A stretch of DNA of 64,000 nucleotides from JACCZX01 sp963824935. Lineage in GTDB: Bacteria > Pseudomonadota > Gammaproteobacteria > Burkholderiales > Burkholderiaceae_F. Below are positions 16,892-25,310 of the stretch, piece after piece (position 1 is the stretch's first letter; each line of letters begins with the position of its first letter). The position numbers were made by a program, and so were the translations under genes. Under the pieces are notes generated by a model. It saw only the letters and a list, made by a program, of their open reading frames with translations. It was not told where the DNA came from and did not search any database. The DNA lies in contig CAWGRF010000010.1 in assembly GCA_963824935.1 (NCBI GenBank), positions 310,001 through 374,000 on the forward strand, written 5' to 3'.

Positions 16892-16944
16892 GGTGTGTAT
16901 CATACACACCACCGGCAAATCAAAGTGTGTATAAGACACACTTT
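16892..16944. promoter_or_regulatory. Two perfect dyads, probable hicAB operators
   Basis: GGTGTGTAT-C-ATACACACC (16892-16910) and AAAGTGTGT-ATAAG-ACACACTTT (16922-16944) share the arms GTGTGT/ACACAC and stand 12 bases apart immediately upstream of hicA. Each has 9-base perfect arms. A -10-like TATGAT lies inside the first dyad on the minus strand, so binding would occlude the promoter. Confidence 0.8.
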
Positions 16945-17202
16945 CCGACGAGCGGTTCCGGCCTCGAGACGTCGTTCTTTGGAACGTCCGACCTGCATGG
17001 CCAGAAGCCCACTGGGTACTTGCCGATGCGCCTCCAGAGGCGAAGCAAGAGTCAGGAAAATCGGCAAACGCCTGAGGCGGAAGGGCCGTCGTTAGCTGAT
17101 CCGCAAAGTCGCCACGGTTTGGTCCAGCGCCGCAGCCGCGAACTACTGCGTTCCATTGGTGCGCACCAACCCACGCCACTCGCTACCAGGCACGCGCACG
17201 CC
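16945..17202. other. 258-base region without a recognised gene
   Basis: It lies between the hicAB operators and the MBL-hydrolase gene. Short open frames exist, but none resembles a known protein. There is a small dyad GACGT/ACGTC around 16967-16987. Nothing else was recognised. Confidence 0.4.
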
Positions 17203-18627
17203 TCACGGCTGTTTCGCGCGGAGCTGGCCAAGCGCGCTGAGCCAGTTCTCCAGGTGATAGGTCTGTACGATTTTCCCGTCGCGGATCGTCTGGATGTCGA
17301 CAGCCATGATGCGAAAGCTCTTTCCGCCGTGAGGGACGCCGAACAGTTCGCCGGACGGCGTACCCGAAACCTCGCCACGCACGATCACCCGGTTGCCTGA
17401 GACCAGCACTTCCTTGATGTCGAACTTCATGTCGGGAATCGATTTGGCGAAGTTTCCGACCACCTTCATGGACTGCTCGCGCCCCCAGCACTCCCCGGCC
17501 AGCACGCCCCAGCAGGACTGATAATCCGGCGAGAGGAGTTGCTCGTGAACGGACTTGACCATGTCGGCCGCGACAGGCTGATTGAACAGGCCGTACCACC
17601 GCGCGATCAGCTCGCGCGCTCGAGCCTCGGTAAGGTCGGAGCCGGCTGTAGTCGCGAGGTCCCTAAACACCACCGGAATCCACGCATAGCCGGAGCCTTC
17701 GCGCCGCAGGTAGCCCAGCGACGGGAAAGGCATATGGGCGCCGGCAACGAGCGTCTTCGATGCGGACAACTTCGCGAAGAGCTCTTCGCGTGCCTTGATC
17801 GCGGTCGGGCTGTCGATGTCGAACGCGATACCGACGCCAGGTCGAGCCATCTGCACCGCCATGACGTGCACGACGTCTCCCCAGACCAGGAGCGACTGCC
17901 CCTTCGACGTGACTTCGTAACCCATATGGCCGGGGGTGTGACCGACGATGGGGTAAGGCCGAACGCCCGGCACGATGGCGTCCGTACCTTCGAATGGCCG
18001 CCACTTCCCGGCGGCGACGTACGGTGCGGCCGCATCGCGTGCGATCTTGAAAAAGGCCTGCGCGTCGGGCGGCGCTTTCGACGCGATGTCGGTCGACAAC
18101 CAGAAGTCGCTGTCTGCCTTCGCCATGCGGATCTCAGCATTGCGAAAGACCCGGCTGCCGTCTGCGCCATAGATACCGCCGACGTGATCGGCATGAAGAT
18201 GCGTGATGAGGACGACGTCGACCTGATCCGGCGAGTAGCCTGACGCTCTCAGGTTTGCGACTAGCCTGCCCAATGTCGGGCCGCCCCAATGTCCGCCCGT
18301 TCCGGCGTCGATCAGAACGAGCTTCGATCCGGTGTTCACCAAATAACCGGCGACGGAGCCCAAGACGTCCGTTGGGTCCTCGTACATCGCCCGGCGAAGT
18401 AAGGCCCGGATTTGCTGCGCGTTGCCGCGCAGAAGCGCCGAGTCGATGCCGACACCCCCGTCATAGAGTGCCGTGACTTCGAAGTCTCCAACCATCAGGC
18501 GGTAGTAACCGGGCACCTGATGCGGGCGGAGCGGTGCTTCCGCGTGCGCGACAGGCGCGCGTGCCACCAGAGTGGCGATCGCGAGCGCGCTCATCACAGC
18601 GACGAGACGAAGGATAGATATGCGCAT
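17203..18627 (-). CDS. Secreted MBL-fold metallo-hydrolase fused to a SnoaL-like domain
   Basis: Residues 1-30 form a signal peptide ending VAHAEA. A metallo-beta-lactamase-fold domain follows: VLIDAGTGGHWGG, the zinc motif ITHLHADHVGG, VGHTPGHMGYEV and VWGDVVHVMAVQ, ending with VAGAHMPFPSLGYL. From about residue 335 a second domain (ARELIARWYGLFNQPVAADM, then SFRIMAVDIQTIRDGKIVQT and YHLENW) is a SnoaL/NTF2-like fold typical of ester cyclases and related small enzymes. ATG 18627 was chosen over 18744 because GGAGG precedes it and the signal peptide starts there. The product is about 474 residues and periplasmic. It faces a TetR gene across a long dyad. Quinolone-signal or lactone cleavage is possible but unproven. 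Confidence 0.85.
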   Translation of the reverse strand: MRISILRLVAVMSALAIATLVARAPVAHAEAPLRPHQVPGYYRLMVGDFEVTALYDGGVGIDSALLRGNAQQIRALLRRAMYEDPTDVLGSVAGYLVNTGSKLVLIDAGTGGHWGGPTLGRLVANLRASGYSPDQVDVVLITHLHADHVGGIYGADGSRVFRNAEIRMAKADSDFWLSTDIASKAPPDAQAFFKIARDAAAPYVAAGKWRPFEGTDAIVPGVRPYPIVGHTPGHMGYEVTSKGQSLLVWGDVVHVMAVQMARPGVGIAFDIDSPTAIKAREELFAKLSASKTLVAGAHMPFPSLGYLRREGSGYAWIPVVFRDLATTAGSDLTEARARELIARWYGLFNQPVAADMVKSVHEQLLSPDYQSCWGVLAGECWGREQSMKVVGNFAKSIPDMKFDIKEVLVSGNRVIVRGEVSGTPSGELFGVPHGGKSFRIMAVDIQTIRDGKIVQTYHLENWLSALGQLRAKQP

Positions 18628-18656
18628 CGCGGCCTCCGAAATCCTGTAGCTTTGCG

Positions 18657-18705
18657 TTACATGATGCACGTCATGATTCCAAATTATATGACGATCATCA
18701 TGTAA
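18657..18705. promoter_or_regulatory. 49-bp dyad, probable TetR operator
   Basis: TTACATGATG (18657-18666) and CATCATGTAA (18696-18705) are a perfect 10-base inverted repeat. A second inverted pair, CGTCAT (18669-18674) and ATGACG (18688-18693), has exactly the same centre, position 18681. The dyad fills the gap between the MBL gene and tetR, so one regulator could control both. Confidence 0.8.
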
Positions 18706-18733
18706 AACGTCAACAGGGTATCGGAGCACTCGG

Positions 18734-19309
18734 ATGAGAGTCACTAGAGAGCAGGCGATTCAGACGCGCGAACGCATTCTGGATGCGGCCGCGCAGCTCT
18801 TCCGCGAGCGCGGCTTTGGGGGTATCGGCGTCGCGGACCTGATGAAAGCTGTCGGGCTTACCCACGGCGGTTTTTACGGCCACTTCGAATCGAAGGAAGA
18901 CCTGGCGGCGCAGACGTGCGAGCACGCTTCGGCGCGGTCGAAGACGCTGTTCGGGAGGGTCGCCGAACGCGCACCGGACGATGCACTCGCGGAGATCGCG
19001 CGCGTGTACCTAAGTCCGCGTCATCGCGACGACCCGGGCGCGGGTTGTCTGATGGCGGCGCTGGCGTCCGAAGCGCCGCGTCAGGGTGCTCCCGTGCGAA
19101 AGGCGATCACCGAATCGCTGCGGTCGACGTTCGAATTCCTTACAGACTTTATGCCCAGCCGCTCGAAGCAGGCGAAGCGCGAGAAGGCGATCGCAACGTA
19201 TGCAAGCCTAGTGGGCGGGATAGTTCTCGCGCGGGCCGTCGAAGATCGTGCGCTCTCGAACGAGATCCTCGACGCGGTCCGTACGTCGGTTGCGAAGCAG
19301 AAGAAATGA
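18734..19309 (+). CDS. TetR/AcrR-family transcriptional regulator
   Basis: A 191-residue repressor. The N-terminal helix-turn-helix domain is standard: QTRERILDAAAQLFRERGFG, IGVADLMKAVGLTHGGFYGH and FESKEDLAAQ. The ligand domain includes DDPGAGCLMAALASEAPRQG, a pattern common in the subgroup that controls small detoxification operons. GGAG stands eight bases before the ATG. It is divergent from the MBL-SnoaL gene and a 49-bp dyad lies between them, so autoregulation and control of that gene are likely. The molybdenum hydroxylase lies downstream on the same strand but has its own regulatory element. Confidence 0.92.
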   Translation: MRVTREQAIQTRERILDAAAQLFRERGFGGIGVADLMKAVGLTHGGFYGHFESKEDLAAQTCEHASARSKTLFGRVAERAPDDALAEIARVYLSPRHRDDPGAGCLMAALASEAPRQGAPVRKAITESLRSTFEFLTDFMPSRSKQAKREKAIATYASLVGGIVLARAVEDRALSNEILDAVRTSVAKQKK

Positions 19310-19398
19310 GGCGGCAGATGTCCGTTGACACAGAACTGTCGGGCCGTGACATCGTCGGGTGAAAACAGCAATCGAGACTGAAGTCGCGTAGCGCATCG

Positions 19399-19431
19399 AG
19401 ACCTTGGTATCGATCGATACCATCGTCCAAG
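19399..19431 (+). promoter_or_regulatory. Shared regulatory element, copy D (upstream of molybdenum hydroxylase)
   Basis: GACCTTGGTATCGATCGATACC holds a perfect 16-base palindrome, GGTATCGATCGATACC (19406-19421), followed by ATCGTCCAAG. This is copy A in inverted orientation (A on its minus strand reads ACCATCGTCCAAT). The orientation fits, since this target gene is on the plus strand. It ends about 60 bases before the ATG at 19491. Confidence 0.55.
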
Positions 19432-19490
19432 TGATTCGCCTTTCCGCAGATGCTCCAATTGCGGTGCGCATGTCCGAAACAGGAGCTCCG

Positions 19491-19967
19491 ATGATTGCGC
19501 TCAACGTAAACGGCAAGAAATACGAAGTCGACGTCGAGCCTGACACGCCACTTCTGTGGACGATTCGGGACGTCATCGGGCTCACCGGCACTAAGTTTGG
19601 CTGCGGACTCGCACTGTGCGGCGCGTGCACCGTGCATATCGATGGCAAAGCGGTGCGCTCGTGCACCACGCCCGTTTCCGCCGCGGCGGGCCGGCGTGTC
19701 ACGACGATCGAGAACATCGGTTCGACTCGAACCGGCAAGGCGGTGCAGATCGCGTGGGAAAGGCTCGACGTCGTCCAATGCGGATATTGCCAGTCCGGGC
19801 AAATCATGTCTGCGGCCGCGCTTCTTGCCGCAAAGGCAAAACCGACCGACTCCGACATCGACGCCGCAATGGCGGGCAACATCTGCCGCTGCGGCACGTA
19901 TGCCCGCATCCGCGAAGGAATCAAGCTCGCTGCGCGTGATCTGACGAACGACAAGAAAGGGGGCTGA
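19491..19967 (+). CDS. (2Fe-2S)-binding subunit of a molybdenum hydroxylase (isoquinoline 1-oxidoreductase alpha-like)
   Basis: A 158-residue electron-transfer subunit of the xanthine oxidase family. The plant-type [2Fe-2S] cluster ligands are in FGCGLALCGACTVHIDGKAV, RSC following. The second cluster domain has QCGYCQSGQIM and NICRCGTYARIREGI. ATG 19491 has AGGAG six bases upstream and starts the protein directly at MIALNVNGKKYEV, so the longer frame from 19404 is not used. It is followed after one base by the large subunit. Such pairs hydroxylate N-heterocycles or oxidise aldehydes and usually pass electrons to a cytochrome c, but no cytochrome gene is present here. The FAD subunit of other family members is also absent, as expected for the Ior type. 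Confidence 0.93.
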   Translation: MIALNVNGKKYEVDVEPDTPLLWTIRDVIGLTGTKFGCGLALCGACTVHIDGKAVRSCTTPVSAAAGRRVTTIENIGSTRTGKAVQIAWERLDVVQCGYCQSGQIMSAAALLAAKAKPTDSDIDAAMAGNICRCGTYARIREGIKLAARDLTNDKKGG

Positions 19968-19968
19968 G

Positions 19969-22119
19969 ATGATCTCTCGTCGTCAGTTCCTAAGCGCCGG
20001 CGCATCGCTGGGCGGGGGTTTGTTGATCGGCTTCACGATAGGTCCTGCAATCAGCGCCGCCGACGCCCAAAGCGCCAACAGCGCGTCTTTCGCACCAGAC
20101 GCTTTTATCCGTATCGATCCGTCGGGTCAGGTCACGCTGATCATGAGCTATGTCGAGATGGGACAAGGCACTTACACGTCGATACCGATGCTGATCGCGG
20201 AAGAGCTTGAGATCGACCTCAAATCGGTTCGCCTCGAGCACGCCCCGCCGAGCGACAAGCTTTACGCGAATCCCCTGTTCGGATTTCAAGCCACGGGCGG
20301 CTCGACCGCGATACGTGCAGCGTGGGAACCGATGCGGCGCGCGGGAGCAACTGCGCGAACGATGCTGGTGCAAGCCGCGGCACAGCGCTGGCGCGTCGAC
20401 CCTGCGTCATGCCGTGCCGAAAAGGGCGAAGTCATCCATGCCGCCAGTGGTCGACGTTTGAAGTACGGTGCACTGGCCGCCGACGCGGCGAAGCTTCCGC
20501 TTCCCGCGCCGGAAAGCGTGACGCTGAAGCCAGTGCAGCAATTCAAGCTGATCGGAACGCCGGCCAAGCGCCTCGACACTGCGGGCAAGGTGAATGGCAG
20601 CGCGGTCTACGGCATTGACGTCAAGGTGCCGGGCATGAAGATCGCGACGCTCGCAATATCACCCGCGTACGGTGGGCGGTTGCGCAGCGTCGATGCGGGC
20701 AAAGCGATGGCAGTCCACGGCGTTCGTCAAGTGGTGAAGTTGGATGATGCTGTAGCCGTCGTCGCCGACCATATGGGGGCCGCGAAGAAGGGCCTCGCCG
20801 CACTCGATATCCAATGGGACGACGGCCGCAACGCCAAGCTCACCACTGTTGACATCGTGCGCGATATGGATGCAGCCTCGAAGAAGCCCGGCGCGATCGC
20901 GCGCGCGGAAGGTGACTTCGCCAAGGCCTTCGCAAACGCCACCACCAAAGTGGAAGCGATTTACCAAGTTCCATTCCTCGCGCACGCAGCGATGGAGCCG
21001 ATGAACTGCACGGTGCACATGCGGAAGGACAGTTGCGAGGTCTGGACCGGGACGCAAGTGCTCAGTCGTGCACACGAGGCCGCCGCAAAGACCGCTGGCT
21101 TGCCGCTGGATAAGGTCACCGTTCACAACCATCTGCTCGGCGGAGGCTTTGGCCGAAGACTGGAGATCGATGGCGTGATCCGCGCGGTGCAAGTTGCCAG
21201 GCACGTCGATGGTCCGGTCAAAGTGGTCTGGACCCGCGAGGAAGATATCCAGCACGACATGTACCGCCCGTATTTCTACGACCGACTCGCTGCCGGGCTC
21301 GACGCGCAAGGCATGCCGGTCGCGTGGAATCATCGCATCACGGGCTCCTCGATTCTTGCGCGGTTTGCGCCGCCGCTGTTCAAGAACGGGTTCGACCCTG
21401 AAACGGTCGATGGCGCAGCAGAGCCGCCGTATGCGCTGCCGAACATTCTCGTCGATTACGTGCAGCATGAACCACCCGACATTCCGACCGCGTTCTGGCG
21501 GGGTGTCGGCCCGACGCACAACATCTTCATGGTTGAAGGTTTCATCGACGAGCTTGCCGTCGCCGCCAAAAAAGATCCTGTCGCTTATCGCCGCGCCTTG
21601 CTCGCTCAGAACCCGAGGGCCAAAGCGGTTCTCGACCTCGCGGCGGAAAAGGCACAGTGGGGCAAAGCACTACCGCAAGGTGTCGGCCGCGGCGTATCGC
21701 TGCAATTCGCCTTCGGCACGTACATGGCGCAAGTCGCCGAAGTGAAAGTAGCAAGCGACGGTGCCGTGCACGTGCAGCGTGTGGTGTGCGCTGTCGACTG
21801 CGGCGTTGTCGTGAACCCCGATACGGTGCGGGCGCAGATTGAGAGCGCGATCATTTTCGGCATTGCGGGTGCGCTGTATAACGAAGTCACGTTCAAGGAC
21901 GGTCGCGTCGAGCAGGCCAACTTCCACAACTACCGAGTGCTGCGCATTAACGAGACGCCGATCATTGATGTCCACATAGTGAAGAGCCGCGAGACACCGG
22001 GTGGAATGGGAGAACCCGGAACGTCTGCGCTTGCGCCGGCAGTGACCAATGCAATCTTCGCAGCGACAGGCAAACGCATTCGCAAGCTTCCGGTGGCGAA
22101 TCAAGCGGGCGTCGCGTGA
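19969..22119 (+). CDS. Molybdopterin-binding large subunit of a molybdenum hydroxylase (isoquinoline 1-oxidoreductase beta-like)
   Basis: A 716-residue subunit with a Tat signal (SRRQFLSAGASLGGGLLIGF), so the folded, cofactor-loaded enzyme is exported, carrying the small subunit with it. Cofactor-binding segments include VEMGQGTYTSIPMLIAEELE, HNHLLGGGFGRRLEIDGV and PGGMGEPGTSALAPAVTNAI, whose Glu is the expected catalytic base. The frame is intact. Substrate could be an N-heteroaromatic or an aldehyde. The pair lacks a linked cytochrome and maturation gene, so those would have to be elsewhere. It carries the same upstream element as two epoxide hydrolases and the cupin operon, which suggests a joint pathway. 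Confidence 0.93.
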   Translation: MISRRQFLSAGASLGGGLLIGFTIGPAISAADAQSANSASFAPDAFIRIDPSGQVTLIMSYVEMGQGTYTSIPMLIAEELEIDLKSVRLEHAPPSDKLYANPLFGFQATGGSTAIRAAWEPMRRAGATARTMLVQAAAQRWRVDPASCRAEKGEVIHAASGRRLKYGALAADAAKLPLPAPESVTLKPVQQFKLIGTPAKRLDTAGKVNGSAVYGIDVKVPGMKIATLAISPAYGGRLRSVDAGKAMAVHGVRQVVKLDDAVAVVADHMGAAKKGLAALDIQWDDGRNAKLTTVDIVRDMDAASKKPGAIARAEGDFAKAFANATTKVEAIYQVPFLAHAAMEPMNCTVHMRKDSCEVWTGTQVLSRAHEAAAKTAGLPLDKVTVHNHLLGGGFGRRLEIDGVIRAVQVARHVDGPVKVVWTREEDIQHDMYRPYFYDRLAAGLDAQGMPVAWNHRITGSSILARFAPPLFKNGFDPETVDGAAEPPYALPNILVDYVQHEPPDIPTAFWRGVGPTHNIFMVEGFIDELAVAAKKDPVAYRRALLAQNPRAKAVLDLAAEKAQWGKALPQGVGRGVSLQFAFGTYMAQVAEVKVASDGAVHVQRVVCAVDCGVVVNPDTVRAQIESAIIFGIAGALYNEVTFKDGRVEQANFHNYRVLRINETPIIDVHIVKSRETPGGMGEPGTSALAPAVTNAIFAATGKRIRKLPVANQAGVA

Positions 22120-22168
22120 TCAGACATGCATGTAGCGGCGTTGTTACCGCAGCTCACAACACACGGAG

Positions 22169-22879
22169 ATGGCCGCGGCCGAGTACGGATATGCCGAAGG
22201 TGGCAGACTGCGATCCTTCACGACTTGCTCAATCGCACAAGTGGATCGGCAAGACCACATCGTGTTCGTCGTAGACGACGACCGTCGGATCTGCGAGGCG
22301 TTGTCCGAGCTCCTTTCAAGCTTCGACATGCACGTGGTCACGTTCGGTTCCGCTGCGGAGTACATGGCGTATCCGAAGCCCGACGTCCCGGCGTGTGTGG
22401 TTCTGGATGTCGAACTTCCGGACATCAACGGACTGGAGCTCCAAAGCCAGATCGCGCAGGCGGATCACCCGCAAATCGTGTTCATCACTGGACATGGTGA
22501 CATCCCCTCGTCTGTGCGCGCGATCAAGGCAGGCGCGGTCGACTTCCTGACCAAGCCATTCAAGGAGGCGGATCTGATGCGCGCAGTCAATGCCGCCCTC
22601 GAGCACGATCGCAACGCTAGGCGTAAGAGGACCGAGCTGGCGGAGTTGCGCGAGCGCTTTTCGTCGCTGACACCACGCGAGCGCGAGGTTCTGCCTCTGG
22701 TCGTCAGCGGCCTTCTTAACAAGCAGGCCGCGGCCGAGCTAGGCATCAGCGAGATCACGCTCCAGATTCATCGCGGCAACATCATGAAGAAGATGAGGGC
22801 CGGATCGCTTGCCGAGCTGGTGAGAATGGCCGGGACGCTCGAAATACCGATGACCCGCTCGCGGCATTCGCAAAGATGA
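22169..22879 (+). CDS. FixJ-family response regulator 1
   Basis: A receiver domain (IVFVVDDDRRICEALSELLS, phospho-acceptor Asp in CVVLDVELPDINGLEL, conserved Lys in FLTKPFKE) is joined to a LuxR/FixJ helix-turn-helix (LTPREREVLPLVVSGLLNKQ, AAELGISEITLQIHRGNIMK). This is the architecture of FixJ, StyR and TodT-type activators. The start at 22169 is uncertain; the conserved part begins near 22240. A convergent histidine kinase ends 24 bases downstream and is the probable partner. A candidate binding site is the shared palindromic element upstream of the hydroxylase and epoxide hydrolases, an inference based on the palindrome type and proximity. Confidence 0.9.
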   Translation: MAAAEYGYAEGGRLRSFTTCSIAQVDRQDHIVFVVDDDRRICEALSELLSSFDMHVVTFGSAAEYMAYPKPDVPACVVLDVELPDINGLELQSQIAQADHPQIVFITGHGDIPSSVRAIKAGAVDFLTKPFKEADLMRAVNAALEHDRNARRKRTELAELRERFSSLTPREREVLPLVVSGLLNKQAAAELGISEITLQIHRGNIMKKMRAGSLAELVRMAGTLEIPMTRSRHSQR

Positions 22880-22902
22880 GCGTCCCGATTGCGCTTCCCG
22901 GG

Positions 22903-24540
22903 TCAGGCACGGGCGGGCGCCGCATGAACGGTGTGCAAAGTAAATTGAAATACGGTGCCGCGCGGAGTGTTCGGCGCAAACCACAACCGGCCATCGTGAG
23001 CTTGGATGATCGCACGGCAAATCGATAGGCCCATCCCCATACCGTCGGATTTCGTCGTGAAGAGCGGGTTGAATACTCGGTCGACGTCCTGTGAGTTGAT
23101 TCCCGTCCCGGTGTCCGCAACCGATATCACCACGCCGTCGCCTTCATGCGCCTCGGATTTAACGCATAGGACTCGTGGCTCGTCCTTGGCCGCCATCGCG
23201 TCAATGGCGTTGGTGATCAAGTTGACAAGCACCTGCTGTAGTTGGACTCGATCCGCTCGTACCTGCGGCAGCTGTTTGTTCGGCTCGACTTGGACCAGTA
23301 TCTGGTGCTTCTGCAGCTCGCTGCGCTCCAGGGCAACTGCTTCCTGAATAAGCTCATTGACGTCGAGCGAAATCCTGTTCTGGACGTCTTTCCTCAAGTT
23401 CGTACGAATGCTTTCGACCACTGCTCCCGCGCGATGGCCATCCGCGGCGATTCGCTTGAACGCCTCCTTGGCGCGCTCGAGGTTCGGCAAAGAACGATCA
23501 AGAAAGCGCAAGCCTGCATCGGCACTCGTTACCATCGCAGTCAGTGGTTGTCTTATCTCGTGGGCGACCGTCGCCGAGACAGCGTCCCCAGTTATCAGCC
23601 GCGCCTCACGCTCGCGGCGCTGGGCCCGGACCGCGCCGAGCAGCCTCGAATAAAGCGTCGTGATTTCGTACAGCAGGCCAATCAAGACCAGGCCACTAGC
23701 TAAGAACCCGATCACGCGAACCGTATACCAGCCGACGCTGAAACGAGTCGGATCTGGGTAGTAGCTGAGCGGTACCTCGATCAAGTACAAGCAGATCACG
23801 ACGGTCAACCAGAGATCGAGCATTGAGCGTCGCCGGACCCAGAGCACGATGAGGGCGGAAACGTTCGCCAACGCTACGGGCGCCCCGATAAAGTAAGGCC
23901 ACAGCGAGCTAAATTGGAGGGTATCGGACGCTACCCGGGGCAACAACGCATCGCCCGCTATGAAGAAAAATGCCGCCACCGAGACGACGGCCGCTGTCAA
24001 GGCCACACTCAGTGCGATCTGCGTACGCACCGTGCCCCGCCGGAATCGCTCGCTCGAATCCGCATCCTTTAGCAGGGCATAGCCGAGTACGAACAGTGGA
24101 AACCCGGCGTGCCAAAAGCACCAGACCCACGACGTACTCTGCAAACCGCCAAACAGGCCCGGTCCGGGCGCAAACAGACCTGGAAACACCAGGACGAACG
24201 GGATCAGGATAAGCGCCGTGAAGAGATATCCGCTCGCAATCACGAGGATGGCAGGCGAGCGCAGAATAGAAAACTGGGCGTACAGCAGGATCGCGGTGAT
24301 CGCATCGCACACGAACATCGCCGACGCATAAGCCGGGACGAAGGCGTCGATCCGGGGGAGCTTGACGCCCTTGAGTGGACCAAAGGTGATCAAGGTAAAC
24401 ACGACCAATATGCCGACGACGACGGCAAGAGCGACCCGCTTTTGCGCCGCACTTGGCGACAAGCTCGAGAAGACGAAATGCTGTCCGTCAGGGAGGACGG
24501 TGGGCGTCTTTTTTATCGGAGCGGCGATGGTCGAGTCCAT
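22903..24540 (-). CDS. Membrane sensor histidine kinase (MASE-like sensor domain)
   Basis: A 545-residue kinase. About eight hydrophobic segments between residues 35 and 285 form an integral membrane sensor, similar in layout to MASE4-type domains. The cytoplasmic part has a HisKA domain with TVAHEIRQPLTAMVTSADAG (phospho-His) and an HATPase domain with QVLVNLITNAIDAM, VADTGTGIN, GMGMGLSICRAIIQAHDGRL and the C-terminal beta strand. The gene converges with FixJ 1, lies next to a single-domain receiver and is followed by a second FixJ gene, so all four probably form one signalling set. The ligand is unknown; the buried sensor suggests a membrane-partitioning compound or redox signal. The frame is intact. 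Confidence 0.92.
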   Translation of the reverse strand: MDSTIAAPIKKTPTVLPDGQHFVFSSLSPSAAQKRVALAVVVGILVVFTLITFGPLKGVKLPRIDAFVPAYASAMFVCDAITAILLYAQFSILRSPAILVIASGYLFTALILIPFVLVFPGLFAPGPGLFGGLQSTSWVWCFWHAGFPLFVLGYALLKDADSSERFRRGTVRTQIALSVALTAAVVSVAAFFFIAGDALLPRVASDTLQFSSLWPYFIGAPVALANVSALIVLWVRRRSMLDLWLTVVICLYLIEVPLSYYPDPTRFSVGWYTVRVIGFLASGLVLIGLLYEITTLYSRLLGAVRAQRREREARLITGDAVSATVAHEIRQPLTAMVTSADAGLRFLDRSLPNLERAKEAFKRIAADGHRAGAVVESIRTNLRKDVQNRISLDVNELIQEAVALERSELQKHQILVQVEPNKQLPQVRADRVQLQQVLVNLITNAIDAMAAKDEPRVLCVKSEAHEGDGVVISVADTGTGINSQDVDRVFNPLFTTKSDGMGMGLSICRAIIQAHDGRLWFAPNTPRGTVFQFTLHTVHAAPARA

Positions 24541-24711
24541 TTGCTAGGTGCGCCTGCGACATCAGGTTGCGGTGCATGATGCCTCGAAAACGCCTCTTCG
24601 ACGCGCTCCGCGTGACGACAAACGCTCAATGCCCTGACGTACGCCATTCTGATCGGCGGCGCCACGTACTTGCTGCTCGTACGCCAGAACGCGCGCTCTA
24701 CCTCCTGCGCG

Positions 24712-25113
24712 TCACGACAGGGTTTGGCGCGGATCTGGATTTCGCAGGGCGTCGCTCACAGCCGTGAGCAGTGCCTGTCCATCGAACGGCTTGGTGAACA
24801 AGCGGTAGTGACCGGCTCCGTTGGGCGGCAATCTATTCAGGACCTCGGGGTAACCAGTGATCAGGATGGTGGGTAACCCCGGCCGTACTGCATGAACCGC
24901 TCGTAATAGATCGAAGCCATCGATCTCAGGCATGTCGATGTCCGAGATCAGGCAATCAATCTGTGCCAGGCAACCGCTGTCCAGCAACGCTGTGCCGGAG
25001 GCGAACAGCCGCACCGCATGGTCTGCGGATTCGAGCAGAGTTTCGAGCGACTCCAGAATTCTTTGATCATCATCGACCACTGCAATGATGGAGCCGGGAG
25101 CGTGATCAGTCAC
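24712..25113 (-). CDS. Single-domain response regulator (receiver only)
   Basis: A 133-residue receiver: SIIAVVDDDQRILESLETLL with the acidic pair, CLISDIDMPEIDGFDLLRAV with the phospho-acceptor Asp, ILITGYPE, and LFTKPFDGQALL with the conserved Lys. There is no output domain, so it would act as a phosphate sink or relay, as in CheY-like or FixJ-associated receivers. It lies directly upstream of the histidine kinase on the same strand with a 171-base gap and is divergent from the second FixJ gene. The gap shows no gene. Confidence 0.9.
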   Translation of the reverse strand: MTDHAPGSIIAVVDDDQRILESLETLLESADHAVRLFASGTALLDSGCLAQIDCLISDIDMPEIDGFDLLRAVHAVRPGLPTILITGYPEVLNRLPPNGAGHYRLFTKPFDGQALLTAVSDALRNPDPRQTLS

Positions 25114-25310
25114 AAGGGTCCTTGTTGGAAATCAATGACGCGCCGCGAGGAAATCGCCGCGCATCGCCGCGGAATTCTGATTCTGCCGGAGCGATACTCG
25201 GCCGTATCTAATGGAAAGACGTTAAATGGAAAACGTAATAGCGCCCGAAGGTCAAAAGCGTGATGATGCAGCTCGACGAACCCACCTGAATACGCATCGA
25301 GTCATCGGAC

